Assembly (NCBI GenBank): GCA_023078555.1
Contig: CM041202.1
Location: 5,194,522 to 5,258,521, forward strand
Source of the DNA: Ulva prolifera
Taxonomy: Eukaryota > Chlorophyta > Ulvophyceae > Ulvales > Ulvaceae
DNA length: 64,000 nucleotides
Reading direction: 5' to 3'
Below, one piece after another: positions 25,707-36,741 of the stretch. The notes beneath the pieces were generated by a model. That model was given only the letters and a program-made list of their open reading frames with translations, did not search any database and was not told where the DNA came from. The stretch's first letter is position 1; the number at the start of each line of letters is the position of its first letter. The position numbers were made by a program, and so were the translations under genes.

Positions 25707-26676
25707 TCACTCCTCAGCAGCAAGCATGACGTCCGCTTGGCGGTCTGCATGGACAAATGCAGCTGCATAGTTGACAGCAGTGTTCTCGACACACTGCCAC
25801 TTCCTGGTCGCAGCGCTGAGCTGCATGCCACAGAGGTGAGACATGCTCATGCGAGCCTCGGAAAACATGAGTGCAAGCTCCTCTGGCGTGATGAACTTGT
25901 TCCAGTCGTGAGCTCCTTGTGGGACCATGCCGAGGAGCCTCTCTGCGGCGACGATTGCAAGGGCGTAGGATGCTGGCGTGCGGTTGAAGGTGGTGATGAC
26001 CACACAGCCTTGAGGCGCGGTGAGGCCTCGGAGAGTCTGGCAGAACTCCAGTGGCTTGGCGACATGCTCGATCACTTCTGAGGATACAACGACATCATAT
26101 GCCCCTGGAGCCTCAGCAAGCAGTGACTCTGCGCTCTTGGCCATGTACCTGTATCCTGCCCAAGGTCAGGCTGGTTTTCGGGGCAGGCAGTGACGATGAA
26201 AGCGAGCGAACTAGGAAAGTACACCTCAGATCGTGTGGCAGAGATGGGTCCCTGCTCATGTGCTCCTTTGCAACCATGATGTTCTCAGTCGTGACATCGA
26301 TCGCTGTGACTGTGCCACCTAGCCGTGCCAACGCCTCTGCAAGGATGCCTCCCCCGCAACCAACATCCAGAACTTTCAACCCTTGAAGAGGTGCTGTGAG
26401 AGGCGCATCGTGTGGAAGCGCATGGCGGGCCACATCCCTGATGAAGTGCACTCTTGCGTTGTTCAGCGCATGCAGAGCTCGAAATGGCCCACTAGGGCTC
26501 CACCACTCACTCGCCAAGGCCGCAAACTTCTCTACTTCTTTTGGATCAGTGGATTGTGATGATGGCCGGTCTAACGTGTGACATGTGGTGCTGATGGCAC
26601 GTGAAGAAGTCCCGCGGGAGTGGCACGCTGCTTGAACTAACGTGGACAGCACATCACGCGATCGCTGCAGTAGCAT
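25707..26676 (-). CDS. COQ3: Ubiquinone biosynthesis O-methyltransferase COQ3
   Basis: Two exons (26676-26225 and 26148-25707) with a 76-bp intron give 297 residues. The first 40 residues are basic and Ser/Thr-rich with almost no acidic residues, a mitochondrial presequence. Then come the family hallmark FAALASEWWSPSGPFRALHA and the SAM-binding motif VLDVGCGGG at residues 102-110. Later blocks are VSSEVIEHV and GMVPQGAHDWNKFI, both typical of COQ3/UbiG. The enzyme performs both O-methylations of the ubiquinone head group in the matrix-side CoQ complex. Splice phase (2/1) and protein similarity fix the junction, which restores HDLRYMAKSAE. Length and motif set are complete. Confidence 0.95.
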
Positions 26677-28944
26677 ATGTCACGCCAGTCTGAATTACTT
26701 CATTAATGCGGCATAGGCGGTCTGTGTCGCCGTTCGAGCACCCTCTCGTCCACGGCACGTAGGATGGAGGCCTTGTGGTGAGCGGACAACAATGGGCAGC
26801 GCCAGCACGTTTCAGAGTGTTGCCGTGAGTGGGCGTGGATGGCATCTCCTGGGTTGAAAGCGCTTTGGGAATGATGAATGCTGCAGAAGCGTTGAGGGAC
26901 TGGCGTTGAATTGCAGTGGGTTGCCCTGCGTTGACATGCATGTGGTTTTTGCTGTGCACGAGTGCTCGATCGTCGCAACGGCGAATCCTTTTGAACTGCA
27001 GCCTGCTTCGGCACATGAAAAATGTCACTCGGCATTTTACTCCCGCTGCCTGGGCTTGTGGCAGGCTCAGCATGCACTGAGCCTTCAGTGCATGCTGAGC
27101 CTGTCACAAGCCCTGGATGTACAATTGTATGTGCATTGTCCAAACAGTGGGCCATCTCTGGAACTGCGAGCAATCCAGAGGCTCTTCCTCTGAGGAAGCT
27201 CCGGTGCCACATCCGGCCATGCCGCAAGAACAGTGATTGTAAAGCGACGGGCACCAGTCGGGCTCCAATTCTGGCATGCTCCGCGGAGGAAGCACTGTCA
27301 GTGAGCATGTTGTACAGCATCTTGCCTGCCAACACACGTAAGGGTGCGGGTCTACTTGTGGGTGCTGAGTGGCTGCAGTGCCTTGGATTTCTTCTTCGTT
27401 GGGTGACAGCTGTGGCCGGTGTTGTATTATAACTCTAGTGGTCGCTGCGGTGCTACCTGCCTCTCCGATAGCATCCTTTTGACATGTGCCACGAAGTGAA
27501 GACAGCGCTAGGATCCTTTCACAGTGCAGCCCACAGATCATAGGCATCCTTCTCGAACAGTTACTATGAGTTGAAAACATTCACTTGAACATTGGCCCCT
27601 CCGCTGCGGGCTGGCGCAGTGGCAGGCAGTCACAGTGGCAAAGCCAATTTGAGTAGTGAGAACAACCTGGAAGCACAGAGAGCTATTGCGTTTCAGTTTA
27701 GATCGTCCAAGCCAAGCTTTGCCGCACCTTTCCTCATGAAAACAAGTGTGACCACGAAAGAAAGTTTGACTTCGAAGAAGCATGAAGCTATCTTCGACTA
27801 TCATGGGCGCAACAGCGTATTATTGATAATATTCCCGATGTCGTACGTCGTTTTTATGCTAAAGATGGGCCGAATTCGGTTCAGCACAGAGCCCAAACGA
27901 GGTGTTCGGGAGCACCTTGGAGCTGCACGGTACCTGAAGAGGCACCACCAAAGCATCCACCAGCAGCTTCGAAGAGAACGTGCTGCGTTTGCGCAGCATG
28001 TCCGGGCTGTGTGAGGCCGTGTGTGGGCGCTGCCACAGCGCCATGTCCCGAAAGCATCCCCCCACGCTACACCCTGCCTCGATTGGTGCGCATTGTTTGC
28101 TGTTTGTTACGTCGTCATCATGGACATGGCTGTTCATCATGCATACACACGGAGATACATTTATACAGGCATATACCCAAGATGGGTCCGAACACCAGAC
28201 ATGTGCAGCTCTCAGATCCAGTAGCCAGGCAGGCACCTAGACTACTCCTGTCGGCTTGACTCGTTCCGTGGACATCAGAAAAATAAACTACCGCAGGATG
28301 AACCCACTATGGCTCCTCTGTTTGCCCCGCGCCTCCCCATGGTGATTTGTTTTACGTGACTGTGTTCCGGCGGATTGCGGGTGCCTCTGATAGGCCACAG
28401 GTCCATCAGTACGAAGAATGTTGCTTTACGCAGTCTGACCTACCCTTCAGCGATTGTTGAAATCACTGAGAGTGCAGTGAGAGCTCTCCGCGACACAGTC
28501 GGCTCAAATTGATGCTGCCGCCTGTGTGCCCCCGTCGACATGGGGTCTTCCCCCGAACCTATCAGCGCGCACGAACATGGTCTAAGTCACATCTGACAGA
28601 TAACCTTCGAAACAAATCATTTTCTGTAGCTGGGTTTGCGAGTAACATTGCAGATCTCCAGATGTGCATGGGGGACGCTTGGAGTGACTCGTCGAGTCAG
28701 TTCGAAACACCATGCATCTCTTCGGCGACCGAGGCGAAACTGCGCAAAAGTATTCGTGGCTACCAATCCACGAGAACACTGACTAGCATCGTTATTGGTT
28801 TAGTGACAGCATCTGGTGTTGTCCCAAGTTTGCGTGCTGGTGGCGTTCACGAAAGACAGGCTGCAGCTGGCGTTTCGGTACCATTTGAACAGAGCAGCTA
28901 TTTGCGTAATTTGCTGTTGATTCAGTCGTAAACGCAGTGCAGAT
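26677..28944. other. Divergent spacer between COQ3 and GAPDH, with unassigned ORFs
   Basis: The two flanking genes diverge, so both promoters should lie here. It contains a strong hairpin (27052-27113). An open frame at 27592-28014 (+, 140 codons, TTG at its left end) and another at 28509-28931 show no motif I know. They are not called as genes. Confidence 0.45.
27052..27113. repeat. Near-perfect 29-bp inverted repeat with 4-nt loop
   Basis: The left arm, starting GGGCTTGTGGCAGGCTCAGC, pairs with the right arm, ending GCTGAGCCTGTCACAAGCCC. There is a single G/T wobble, and GCCT forms the loop. In RNA it would form a 29-bp stem, far longer than chance predicts. It lies in the spacer between two diverging genes. 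It could be a small-RNA precursor, a cruciform site or the remnant of a tiny inverted-repeat element. Confidence 0.9.
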
Positions 28945-31900
28945 ATGCCAGTCAACGTCGCTTTCAATGGACTGGGAAGGATAGGTATGCACCTGTCTCC
29001 TAACCTGCCAATATTCCATACCGCGGCCAAGGAATCTGCGGCTGTGCCACCTGATCGTCTACGCTGCAGCCACACCAAGCAAGCATACAAAGATATCAGT
29101 GATTCTTTCGTTTTCGTATTTGTACGGGTGTGCCGCGGTCCTGTGAACCGAGGACTGGTGTAGCACCAGATTTTTCACACGCGCGCAGCCACCGCATCTA
29201 CCTCAGGCCCACCGAGACTTCATCTATCATGTGCATACTCGCATCTGCTTGACCAAGCTTCCGAATAGCTTTCGATGACATCCGCCGTGGAAGAGGCCCA
29301 ATCTGCGCTGTACTCTTCGTCCCGCGCGGCATCGCCGCGTTGACTGCTGCCGCTGCAGAAGCGAGTACGCCATTTCGTCTATCGCGCGCACTAACTGCCA
29401 TTGTAGCTGCGTAGTGCTGCCTGATACGCTCGTCTTGTTCACGTAGGGGCATGGGAGTCACTTTGGCCCTGGTTGCTCCGTTCTCATGTACGGTGTCAGC
29501 GCGATGGTCTGCCGCAGTGCCCACAGACTCAAGTACACCGAGCTGTGATCCACGATCTCGTGTCGACTTCCATCATGTGCAAAGTGACGCCCGTCCACGC
29601 TCAGGCAGATCCACGGTTGAAGTGCACACATGAGATTGGATTGTCACCAACACATGCATGTCTCCTCCACCTCAGCACCAGCCCGTGCCCCCAACACAGT
29701 CCCACCTCGAGGTGGGCGAATTCGTCTGCCCCTACACCCAGAGCCACAACCCGCCACCTCACAGCTGCAACAGCACTGCATCCGCTGGGGGCGCCTCGGC
29801 ATGTGATCCTGTCTGTTCACCCAGAGCCGTCCAGGTCCAATCAGCTTTCTCGGCCGAACAGACCAGGCCCGCCTTTGGCTGTCTCCATGCGTTCTCAAGT
29901 GTCACGAGGCTTACACCGTCTAGAGACCCACAATAATCATCGAAGAACGAATCAATCAACGCGTTCTGTGGTGGAGGCCAAGCTCTGCACCTGACTACGG
30001 CGGCATGCATGCAGGGCGGCTCGCGCTGCGCGTCGCGTGGGGCATGCCGGAGGCGTACACCCTCGTCACGCTCAACGACATCGCCGCGGAGGAGAGCATC
30101 GCGTACCTGCTGCAGTACGACTCCATCCACGGCACCTGGGGGCCCAAGGTCACGTACGATGCCGAGGCGCGGCAGGTCGTGATCTCCGAGGGCGACCGCG
30201 TCGTCAAGCTCGCGATCACGCGCGAGTCAGATCCCGCCAAGGCTTGCCCCCCCCCTCCCGCCGCTACATTTCGGAGCCCCACGCCCACATCGCTCACCGC
30301 TGTCATGATTTTTCGTGGATAGGCGCATGCTGCATGAACCCTGTTTTGTTGGTACATGCATGTGCAGCAGCTGCGTCTGGTCGTGCTAGGCCCTGCCCCG
30401 CCCTCCTCTTTCATGTCGGCAGACCAGCCCTCATGCATGAGCGTGTACGTGTGTGCCCATCGCATGCTCCCCCCCACCCTGTCGCGCACCCACACGCGGC
30501 CACGCGCATGCGCTGGCGTGTGGCCGTTGTGCGCCGCACGGCACGCGGCATGCCTCGGTCTGCCCCAACGCCACCACTCTCCCAATACACCTGGAACAGT
30601 CGCCATCCCGCGCGCTGTTGCGGGTTGTGAGTGGTTGTAGATGCAGCAGAGCACGTGCAGACCGCTGAGGCGGATCTGGAGTCCCAGTGCGAAGCGCCTC
30701 GCGTGGATGCCGGTCGTTGCTGTCTGTTGATTTGAGTACTCGCTGTGCCATACAATGTCCCGAGATGGTGTAAGTCGAACAAGTGTGATGCAGCTGATGC
30801 CGAGAGGGGGGCCGCTGCCGTGCAGGTGGACTACAGTGGCCTGGACGTCCAGGTCGTGATGGAGTGCACCGGCGCCCACCTCACCTCCACCGCGCTGCAG
30901 CCCTACTTTGACAAGGGCGTGCGCAAGGTCGTCGTGTCGGCGCCGGTGAAGGACGGGGCGCCCAACACGCTCAATGTCGTCGTCGGCTGCAACGAGGTGC
31001 GCCGCCCGCCGCCCGCCGCCTGCCGTTGTGTCGTGCCCGATGCCTCTCTGTGGCTGTGCAGTCGCGTGGCAGCCGTGGGTGCTGCGGAGTGCGAGGTGCT
31101 GGCAGTCGCGGCTGCCCGCTGAGCTGTGCCGCAGGCAAGCTGCCCTGTGAATCGCACTGCAGGCACGTGTGTCCAGGGCCGCCATCTCGCCTCTCATGCA
31201 CAATGCATCTGGTTCACAATCAGTCTGTCCCGTCGTATTTGAGATGTAACTGAACATGTACGATCTTGCAACACCCCCTTGATCGACCGGGGGCTTCTAA
31301 GACCTCCGCAGGGAACAGACGGCCGCGGCGCGTGCTGTGCAGAAGGAGTATGACGCGGCGCAGCACAGCATCGTGACGGCCGCCTCGTGCACGACAAACT
31401 GCCTCGGCCCGCTCGTCAAGGTTGTGCACGAGAGGCTGCGCATCGTGCGGGGCATGCTGACCACCATCCACTGCGTCACCAACACGCAGACGATCATCGA
31501 CGCGCCCAACGCGAAGAAGGCGGACCTGCGCCGCGCGCGCTCCGGCCTGATGAACCTCGCGCCGACGTCCACCGGCAGCGCGACGGCGATCGCGCTCATC
31601 TTCCCGGAGCTCAAGGGCAAGCTCAACGGTGCGCCCCCCCCGCGGCCGCCAACCGAAATGCAACAAACGTTCACAGCAAGGAAGACTGGGGCACACTGGT
31701 GCAAGACCAGGAGGCCTCCAGAGAGGCGTCGGCCCCCACTCGGAGGGCGGAGGCGGCCGCCGTGCGGAGCGCTGCAACTTACTTCGGAAGGGCGCACGGC
31801 AACACGCCGTGCGCGGCGCGCCGGGGTGCTGCAATGCATGCAACTCAGCAGCATCGGCTCTGTGTTGCTGCGCGCGTGTGTGTGACGACAGTGCGGGCGT

Positions 31901-33091
31901 GGCCTCGGGCTTCATGCGGGTCCTGCCACACCATGCCGACCTTCGCGCTTTCTGTGGTTTATTGTCTAGGAGCGGTGGCGGTGTCGGGGGTCGGCTGCCT
32001 GAGACCGAGGGCGTGTGTCGTGCGGATGTACGTTCGATGAAATGTCCCCCCATCGCAGCTTCAGCAGAGCGCCAGACCTAGACCTGCCCGGGCGGCCGGC
32101 TGTTCTCCGTCTGCTGATGTGTGGCCGTCGGATATTCAGAGCCCCTGACTGATGATTCGTGCGCCGCCGCCCCCGCCATGGCACATGAGTTCAGGCTTTC
32201 AGCAAGACATGATAGCCTTCTGTCTCTGACGGCGGGATTCTGCAATGCATTGTCCCTATCATTTATGCGTCTGAGATGCTGCAGGGCTGGCGGTGCGGGT
32301 GCCCCTGACAAACTCGTCGCTGACGGACGCCGTCTTCGAGGTCGAGCAGGACACTACCGCGGAGGAGGTCAACGAGCTCCTCACCGAGGCCTCCAATACA
32401 TACCTGAAGAACATCCTGCGGGTGTGCCCTTGGCGCTGGGCCTGCACTGCACGTGCATGGATGCTCTGCCTGTGGCAAAGTAAAGTAAATCTGAACTTAC
32501 CGGGCCGTATCCTATTGGACGTTGACAACTCCGAGTTAACGGGACCACATATGCCGAAGGGGTGGTCATGGCTGCACATCCTGCCGGCTACATCGTCTCC
32601 GCAGACGTCTGTGCTGTGCTGTGCTGTGGTTAGCAGCACCGGGCAGATGGTCTGCAGTCCTTCGCTGTGAGGTTGTGTTCAAGCATGGTCGTGAGGCCGC
32701 ATGTGCTAGTGCATCAGGGAGTTGTTTTTTTTGGTGGCCAGCACTGCGTACAGGCGTTCCCTCCGAAGAAGATGCACTTGACAGAGGCATTGAGTTGCCT
32801 CCCCCCGATCCTGCATCTTTTGATGACATATGGCTTCGCACTGGTTCTTGCCATCGCCTGGTGCTGCAGTCAATGAGCCTGTGATATTTCGTTTTGTGTG
32901 TGCTGCAGGTGGAGACGCAACCGCTGGTGTCGATGGACTTTGTCAACGATCCCCACTCGTCGATCGTGGACGCTCCATCGACGATGGTTGTCGACGGCAA
33001 GATGATCAAGATATACGCGTGGTATGACAACGAGTGGGGTTACTCGTGCCGTATGGCAGAGATTGGGAAGATGGTGATCGAGAGCTTGTAG
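28945..33091 (+). CDS. Glyceraldehyde-3-phosphate dehydrogenase, arsenic-linked (ArsJ-associated) type
   Basis: Exons 28945-28984, 30015-30241, 30826-30996, 31343-31628, 32285-32421 and 32909-33091 join in phase to 347 residues. It has the N-terminal NAD fold (FNGLGRIG) and the catalytic SCTTN with Cys162. His189 follows with the family's exact 27-residue spacing, and the end is [11 protein letters not shown]. The region after the His reads [13 protein letters not shown] and later TSTGSATAI. Cytosolic glycolytic enzymes have HAYTATQ and TGAAKAV there. From memory, the TNTQ/TGSATAI pattern belongs to the ArsJ-associated GAPDH clade, which makes 1-arseno-3-phosphoglycerate for export. No transit peptide is seen, so a cytosolic location is inferred. 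Intron 2 seems to start with GC (AAG|GCTTGC). Intron 1 hosts an antisense ORF and intron 5 a SINE-like fragment. Confidence 0.93.
29198..29524 (-). CDS. Antisense open frame inside GAPDH intron 1 (uncertain)
   Basis: A minus-strand frame of up to 108 codons lies wholly within the first GAPDH intron. It starts with GTG at 29524; the first internal ATG opens [20 protein letters not shown]. The sequence is rich in Ala, Arg and Ser and ends [20 protein letters not shown]. No family is recognised. It could be a nested gene, an exon of something larger or a decayed insertion. Composition, not homology, is the only support. Confidence 0.25.
   Translation of the reverse strand: MGTAADHRADTVHENGATRAKVTPMPLREQDERIRQHYAATMAVSARDRRNGVLASAAAAVNAAMPRGTKSTAQIGPLPRRMSSKAIRKLGQADASMHMIDEVSVGLR
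32477..32562 (-). repeat. SINE-like repeat, 3'-end fragment in GAPDH intron 5
   Basis: The reverse complement matches the last 86 bases of the full-length copies (from about ACCCCTTCGGCATATG to the TTTACTTTAC tail) with a few substitutions. It is 5'-truncated and inverted relative to the gene, and lies wholly within the intron. Confidence 0.85.
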
Positions 33092-33630
33092 GCTCGGCTG
33101 CTGCCTGCCTTTTTGCGCTGTCCATGTCATCGTTTTGATGTGGCGCATTTGTAGAACGTCCTGGTGAGGAACCTGAACAAGCATTTGCAGCGTGTGACAA
33201 TTTGCTCAGTATATTTGAGTTGTGTATGGCCATAGACGGTATCCCAGTAAGCACTAATGCACAGCACCTGGGACTGCTGAGATGTTTCGAATGCAGTGGT
33301 ACAGAAGTTCGTCAGACAAGTCTGTGCGAAACTATTCACGAAAAGCCTCACAGTGTTGAGTATCTAGGTGTGCTTGATGGTCTTGGCTCCGGACACTGCT
33401 GATTTCAGGGGCACCTCACAGTGGAGCAATAGGGCTGCTGGTTAAAGGGCACCGATCCCGATGCAACGCTGAAACTCGCTGTGTAAGTACTCTATCAATC
33501 GATTGCAGTCGTGTTGATATCATGTTGACACCTTTTGGGGTACGCTAATCAGCTTGTTCAGAGTCAAACTAACGGTGCATTATCAATTCGATCCATTCAT
33601 GTAAATGTTGTTTACCATCATCAACTGATC

Positions 33631-33659
33631 TGGGATCTGCAAATCATTTGCAGATCCCA
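33631..33659. repeat. Perfect 14-bp inverted repeat, 1-nt spacer
   Basis: TGGGATCTGCAAAT is followed by C and then ATTTGCAGATCCCA, a perfect palindrome of 29 bases. It lies 540 bp after the GAPDH stop and just past a TGTAA motif. A 3'-end role is possible but unproven. Confidence 0.9.
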
Positions 33660-36022
33660 CAGACACAAGGGAAGTGCACATTGATGCTTACAGTACACTG
33701 CCTCTGCCAGCGTGCCAGCATTTTATAGAGGCCATGTGCAGTAGTCCTGCAGCTGCCCTCACGAGGGGCACTGGCAGGTTGACGCTGGCTGCTGTGCATG
33801 CAACACTGCACGCAGTGTATTCATGCGTCAGTGTTGAGCTATCTAGGGCTCAAACATGGGACACGACTTGTGGCAGCGATTTCATATCTGCTGTGAGGAT
33901 GGAATTCAGGCAGCCTGAGGTAGCTGTCACACTGATGATCAGCCAAGGTAGCCAAAATCTGATGCTCACCTGTTGCAGAGTGCAGACCCATTAAAACATA
34001 TGTGAAGAGCTTCAACGTGACTAGTGACCTTCAGCTCCACGAGCGCCTGCACCAGCTGGCAGCACAGATGTGTGGCACAGGCTGGCGATCAAGATTCACA
34101 GCCTGATCACTGCTGCAGACACACAAGGCTATGGAACACTGAGAATTGTCAAGCGATTCATGGTGATGCAGCAACAGCAGCACGAATGGGCAAGAGGCGA
34201 AGCTCTGCACGAAGCTGTAGAGCTCCCGACCATGTCATGTTGGCACATGCCAGCCATTCTGCCATATGGGTGCTCTGTCACCATGTGTGCTGACGTTTCA
34301 CAACTGAGGCGCTGTATTGCATCATTGCCTGAACAATGTTCATAAAAGGAAAAGCATTTGCCTTGGTAGCAGGACCTCTGTTCAGCTGATACAAAGCAGT
34401 GTTGTCTTGCAAATGCATCTTGCCACAGGAATGTTCGTGCTGACCACACACGGCCCTGTCGATAGCCATGGATCTGAACACTCATGATGCATGAATAATT
34501 TCGTCAGAGCTGTTTGCAGCTGCTTCACAACCAGCACAACCAGTTCCAGGCATGCCCTCTGCACTGTGTGCACAGCTGGTGGCCATGGCTGCTACTGAGT
34601 TGTAAAACTGACAGTATATGGCACACATCAAGCTGGAGCAGCCACAGCATCACCCGGCCATCGTCAGTGAGACAACATCACGCCACACACAATTGTATGT
34701 ACACAGCACACGGCACACGGAGTGCAGCAGCTGCACTGTAGTACACGGACACCTGCTGCGTGGTTGACTGTCGCGATGATTCAGGGCACAGACTGTGATG
34801 ACGAAATGTGGTACTGTTTCAGCCATTGCATTCCAGCCACTCCATATGATCTGCCAGTAGGCTGCTGCCTCGGCGAGTCAGCTACAGCCTGGTGTCAGTC
34901 TCAGTCAAAGAAGCCAAGAAAACGTATGCGTACCTATGCTGTATGGATCGCCGAGACATGCTAGTCCCAGATTATGTTAGATTTGCGAGGTGACTGTCCC
35001 CGGCGAGCCGGTTAACTGTTCATATAAACATTGAAACAGTTTGATGGAATCATGATATCGATCGCAATCGCCCAAAAAAAAAAAGAAAAAAAAACAGATT
35101 GAATTGATTTGGACAAATCTCAGATTTCCCAAGCAGCTCCAAGTTACAGCAGCTCGGATCTCTGTAAATCTTGCTTTACTTTGGCAGCTTTGTGATCCAG
35201 CAGCCCTATGGAGGGCAGCATCAGTCCAGAGGACAGCATCAGATGCGCTGCACATCCGGCCATGCATGGGAGCCCCTCACTTCCATACGCACAAAGCCCC
35301 ATCCCGCCACCGCCACAGACGGCCCCAGGCGCGCACCACCGCACCCAGACTCGCCCACAAGGCTTGCAGGAGCAAGATCCACACACCCTGAATAGCGCAG
35401 CCGCTGATGGTGCCGAGCATCCGGGTTTGCGAGCCGCATGACGGCCACGAACGGACAGCAAGGCCAGGCGGGTGGAAGCGTGGCGGCCTGGCGCTTGGGC
35501 CAGCCTGCCCACAAGCGGTGAACCGGTCGCCGGACGGAACTCCGTGAGTCCTGCCGCAACTGCTGTGCCCCTTTGGCGTGTCGGCAACGGGGCAGCGGCC
35601 CCCGGTTACCAGCAATGCAGAGTCCTGCCGCACTGGACCGGCCATTGTCTGTTTTTTCAGGGGTTTTTATTGCATTTGACCACTCGGCAGGGCAGCGACA
35701 CGGAGAGGCAGCGCATTGCATGCGCGAGGCACGGCCATGTGAAGAGGCTGCACAGGACCCTGCAGCCACGACTGTTGAGGTACTAGATTCGCGAGGTGCG
35801 AGGTGCAGGAACGTGGCCAACTCGCTCGTACGTCTTGCAGCGAGGACCGGGCACAGCCGCACTTGCGGCGCTTCACGGCCGCAACACAGCAGCGTGTTGA
35901 GATGCACTCACATACATATACACATACGCACGTGCTCGGACAGCCTGCTTGAGAGATGTGACTTGGTTCTGCTTCCTGCAGTGCTGCAGCCTGGACTCCT
36001 TCCTGCCCAGGCAGATGTTTTT

Positions 36023-36047
36023 GGGGGGGGGGGGGGGGGGGGGGGGG
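36023..36047. repeat. G25 homopolymer
   Basis: Twenty-five consecutive G follow TTTTT, 41 bp before a full-length SINE-like copy. The exact length is doubtful because such runs are prone to error. Confidence 0.85.
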
Positions 36048-36087
36048 TTGGTGCGCTTGTCGCAATGGCAGTAGGAGTGCCGCAACA

Positions 36088-36315
36088 CTCCGTTTCAGGA
36101 GGTCGTGGCTTCGATTCTGCGTGCGCTTTGGGGAATCGAAACGGCCGTACGTGACCACCTCGCTTAGCACAGGAGGTCGCCCTGTGAGTTGCGTACGGTC
36201 GTCTGAGGGGGGTTTCCAGGTGGTTTACCCCTTCGGCATATGTGGTCCCGTTAATTCTGAGTTTTCAATGTCCAATAGGATACGGCTCAGTAAATTCAGA
36301 TTTACTTTACTTTAC
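36088..36315 (+). repeat. SINE-like repeat, full-length copy 2
   Basis: It matches copy 1 (4381-4608) across the whole 228 bp with few differences, including the head hairpin and the TTTACTTTAC tail. The flanks differ from copy 1 at both ends, which defines the unit's borders. No obvious target duplication is seen. Confidence 0.87.
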
Positions 36316-36741
36316 AGACTGACTGCACGCTCCAGTGCGGCGGTCCGTAGCTGTGTGTGAGATAGCAGCTCTCTGCCCCGGCACGGCATCACAAGCGAGG
36401 CGCACAGTATGAGACAGCTTTAGATCGTGTATGATGTAATTGTCAACACCACTGCATGTACTCGGGTACTCTGTATGTACCTGTAAAATTGGAAGAGACT
36501 CTTTTGCTGTGTGCGCCTGTGCCCGTTCGCATGTTGCAGGACTCTTGTGTAACACACACTGCATGTACTCGCTCAGAGCGCCAGCATGGCTGCTTTCGCC
36601 GCCATCGTGAGCCAGAGCTCTGACACCATAGACGAATGCAATATGTTGGAAAGCTCATGCCTTAATATTCCTGACACACCCTGACACCACCGGGTCTGCA
36701 AAGTGATACTTCTAAAACCGCAATTGATACCCACGATGCAT

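Larger units (their letters stand above)
33092..36087. other. Spacer of about 3 kb, no gene recognised
   Basis: It begins with the GAPDH 3' UTR; a TGTAA lies near 33599, followed by a hairpin at 33631. A minus-strand open frame at 35239-35907 is Arg/Ser/Cys-rich without motif or codon bias and is regarded as chance. A short A-rich tract lies at 35074-35095. Confidence 0.5.

Noticed and set aside
27592-28014. 140-codon plus-strand frame as a gene
   Set aside because: It has no ATG near its left end, no codon bias and no known motif.
29995-31257. 420-codon minus-strand open frame
   Set aside because: It runs antisense across GAPDH exons 2 and 3; the plus strand encodes conserved GAPDH sequence there. 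It is a GC-driven shadow frame.
31220-32053. 277-codon minus-strand open frame
   Set aside because: It is antisense to GAPDH exon 4 and has no recognisable features.
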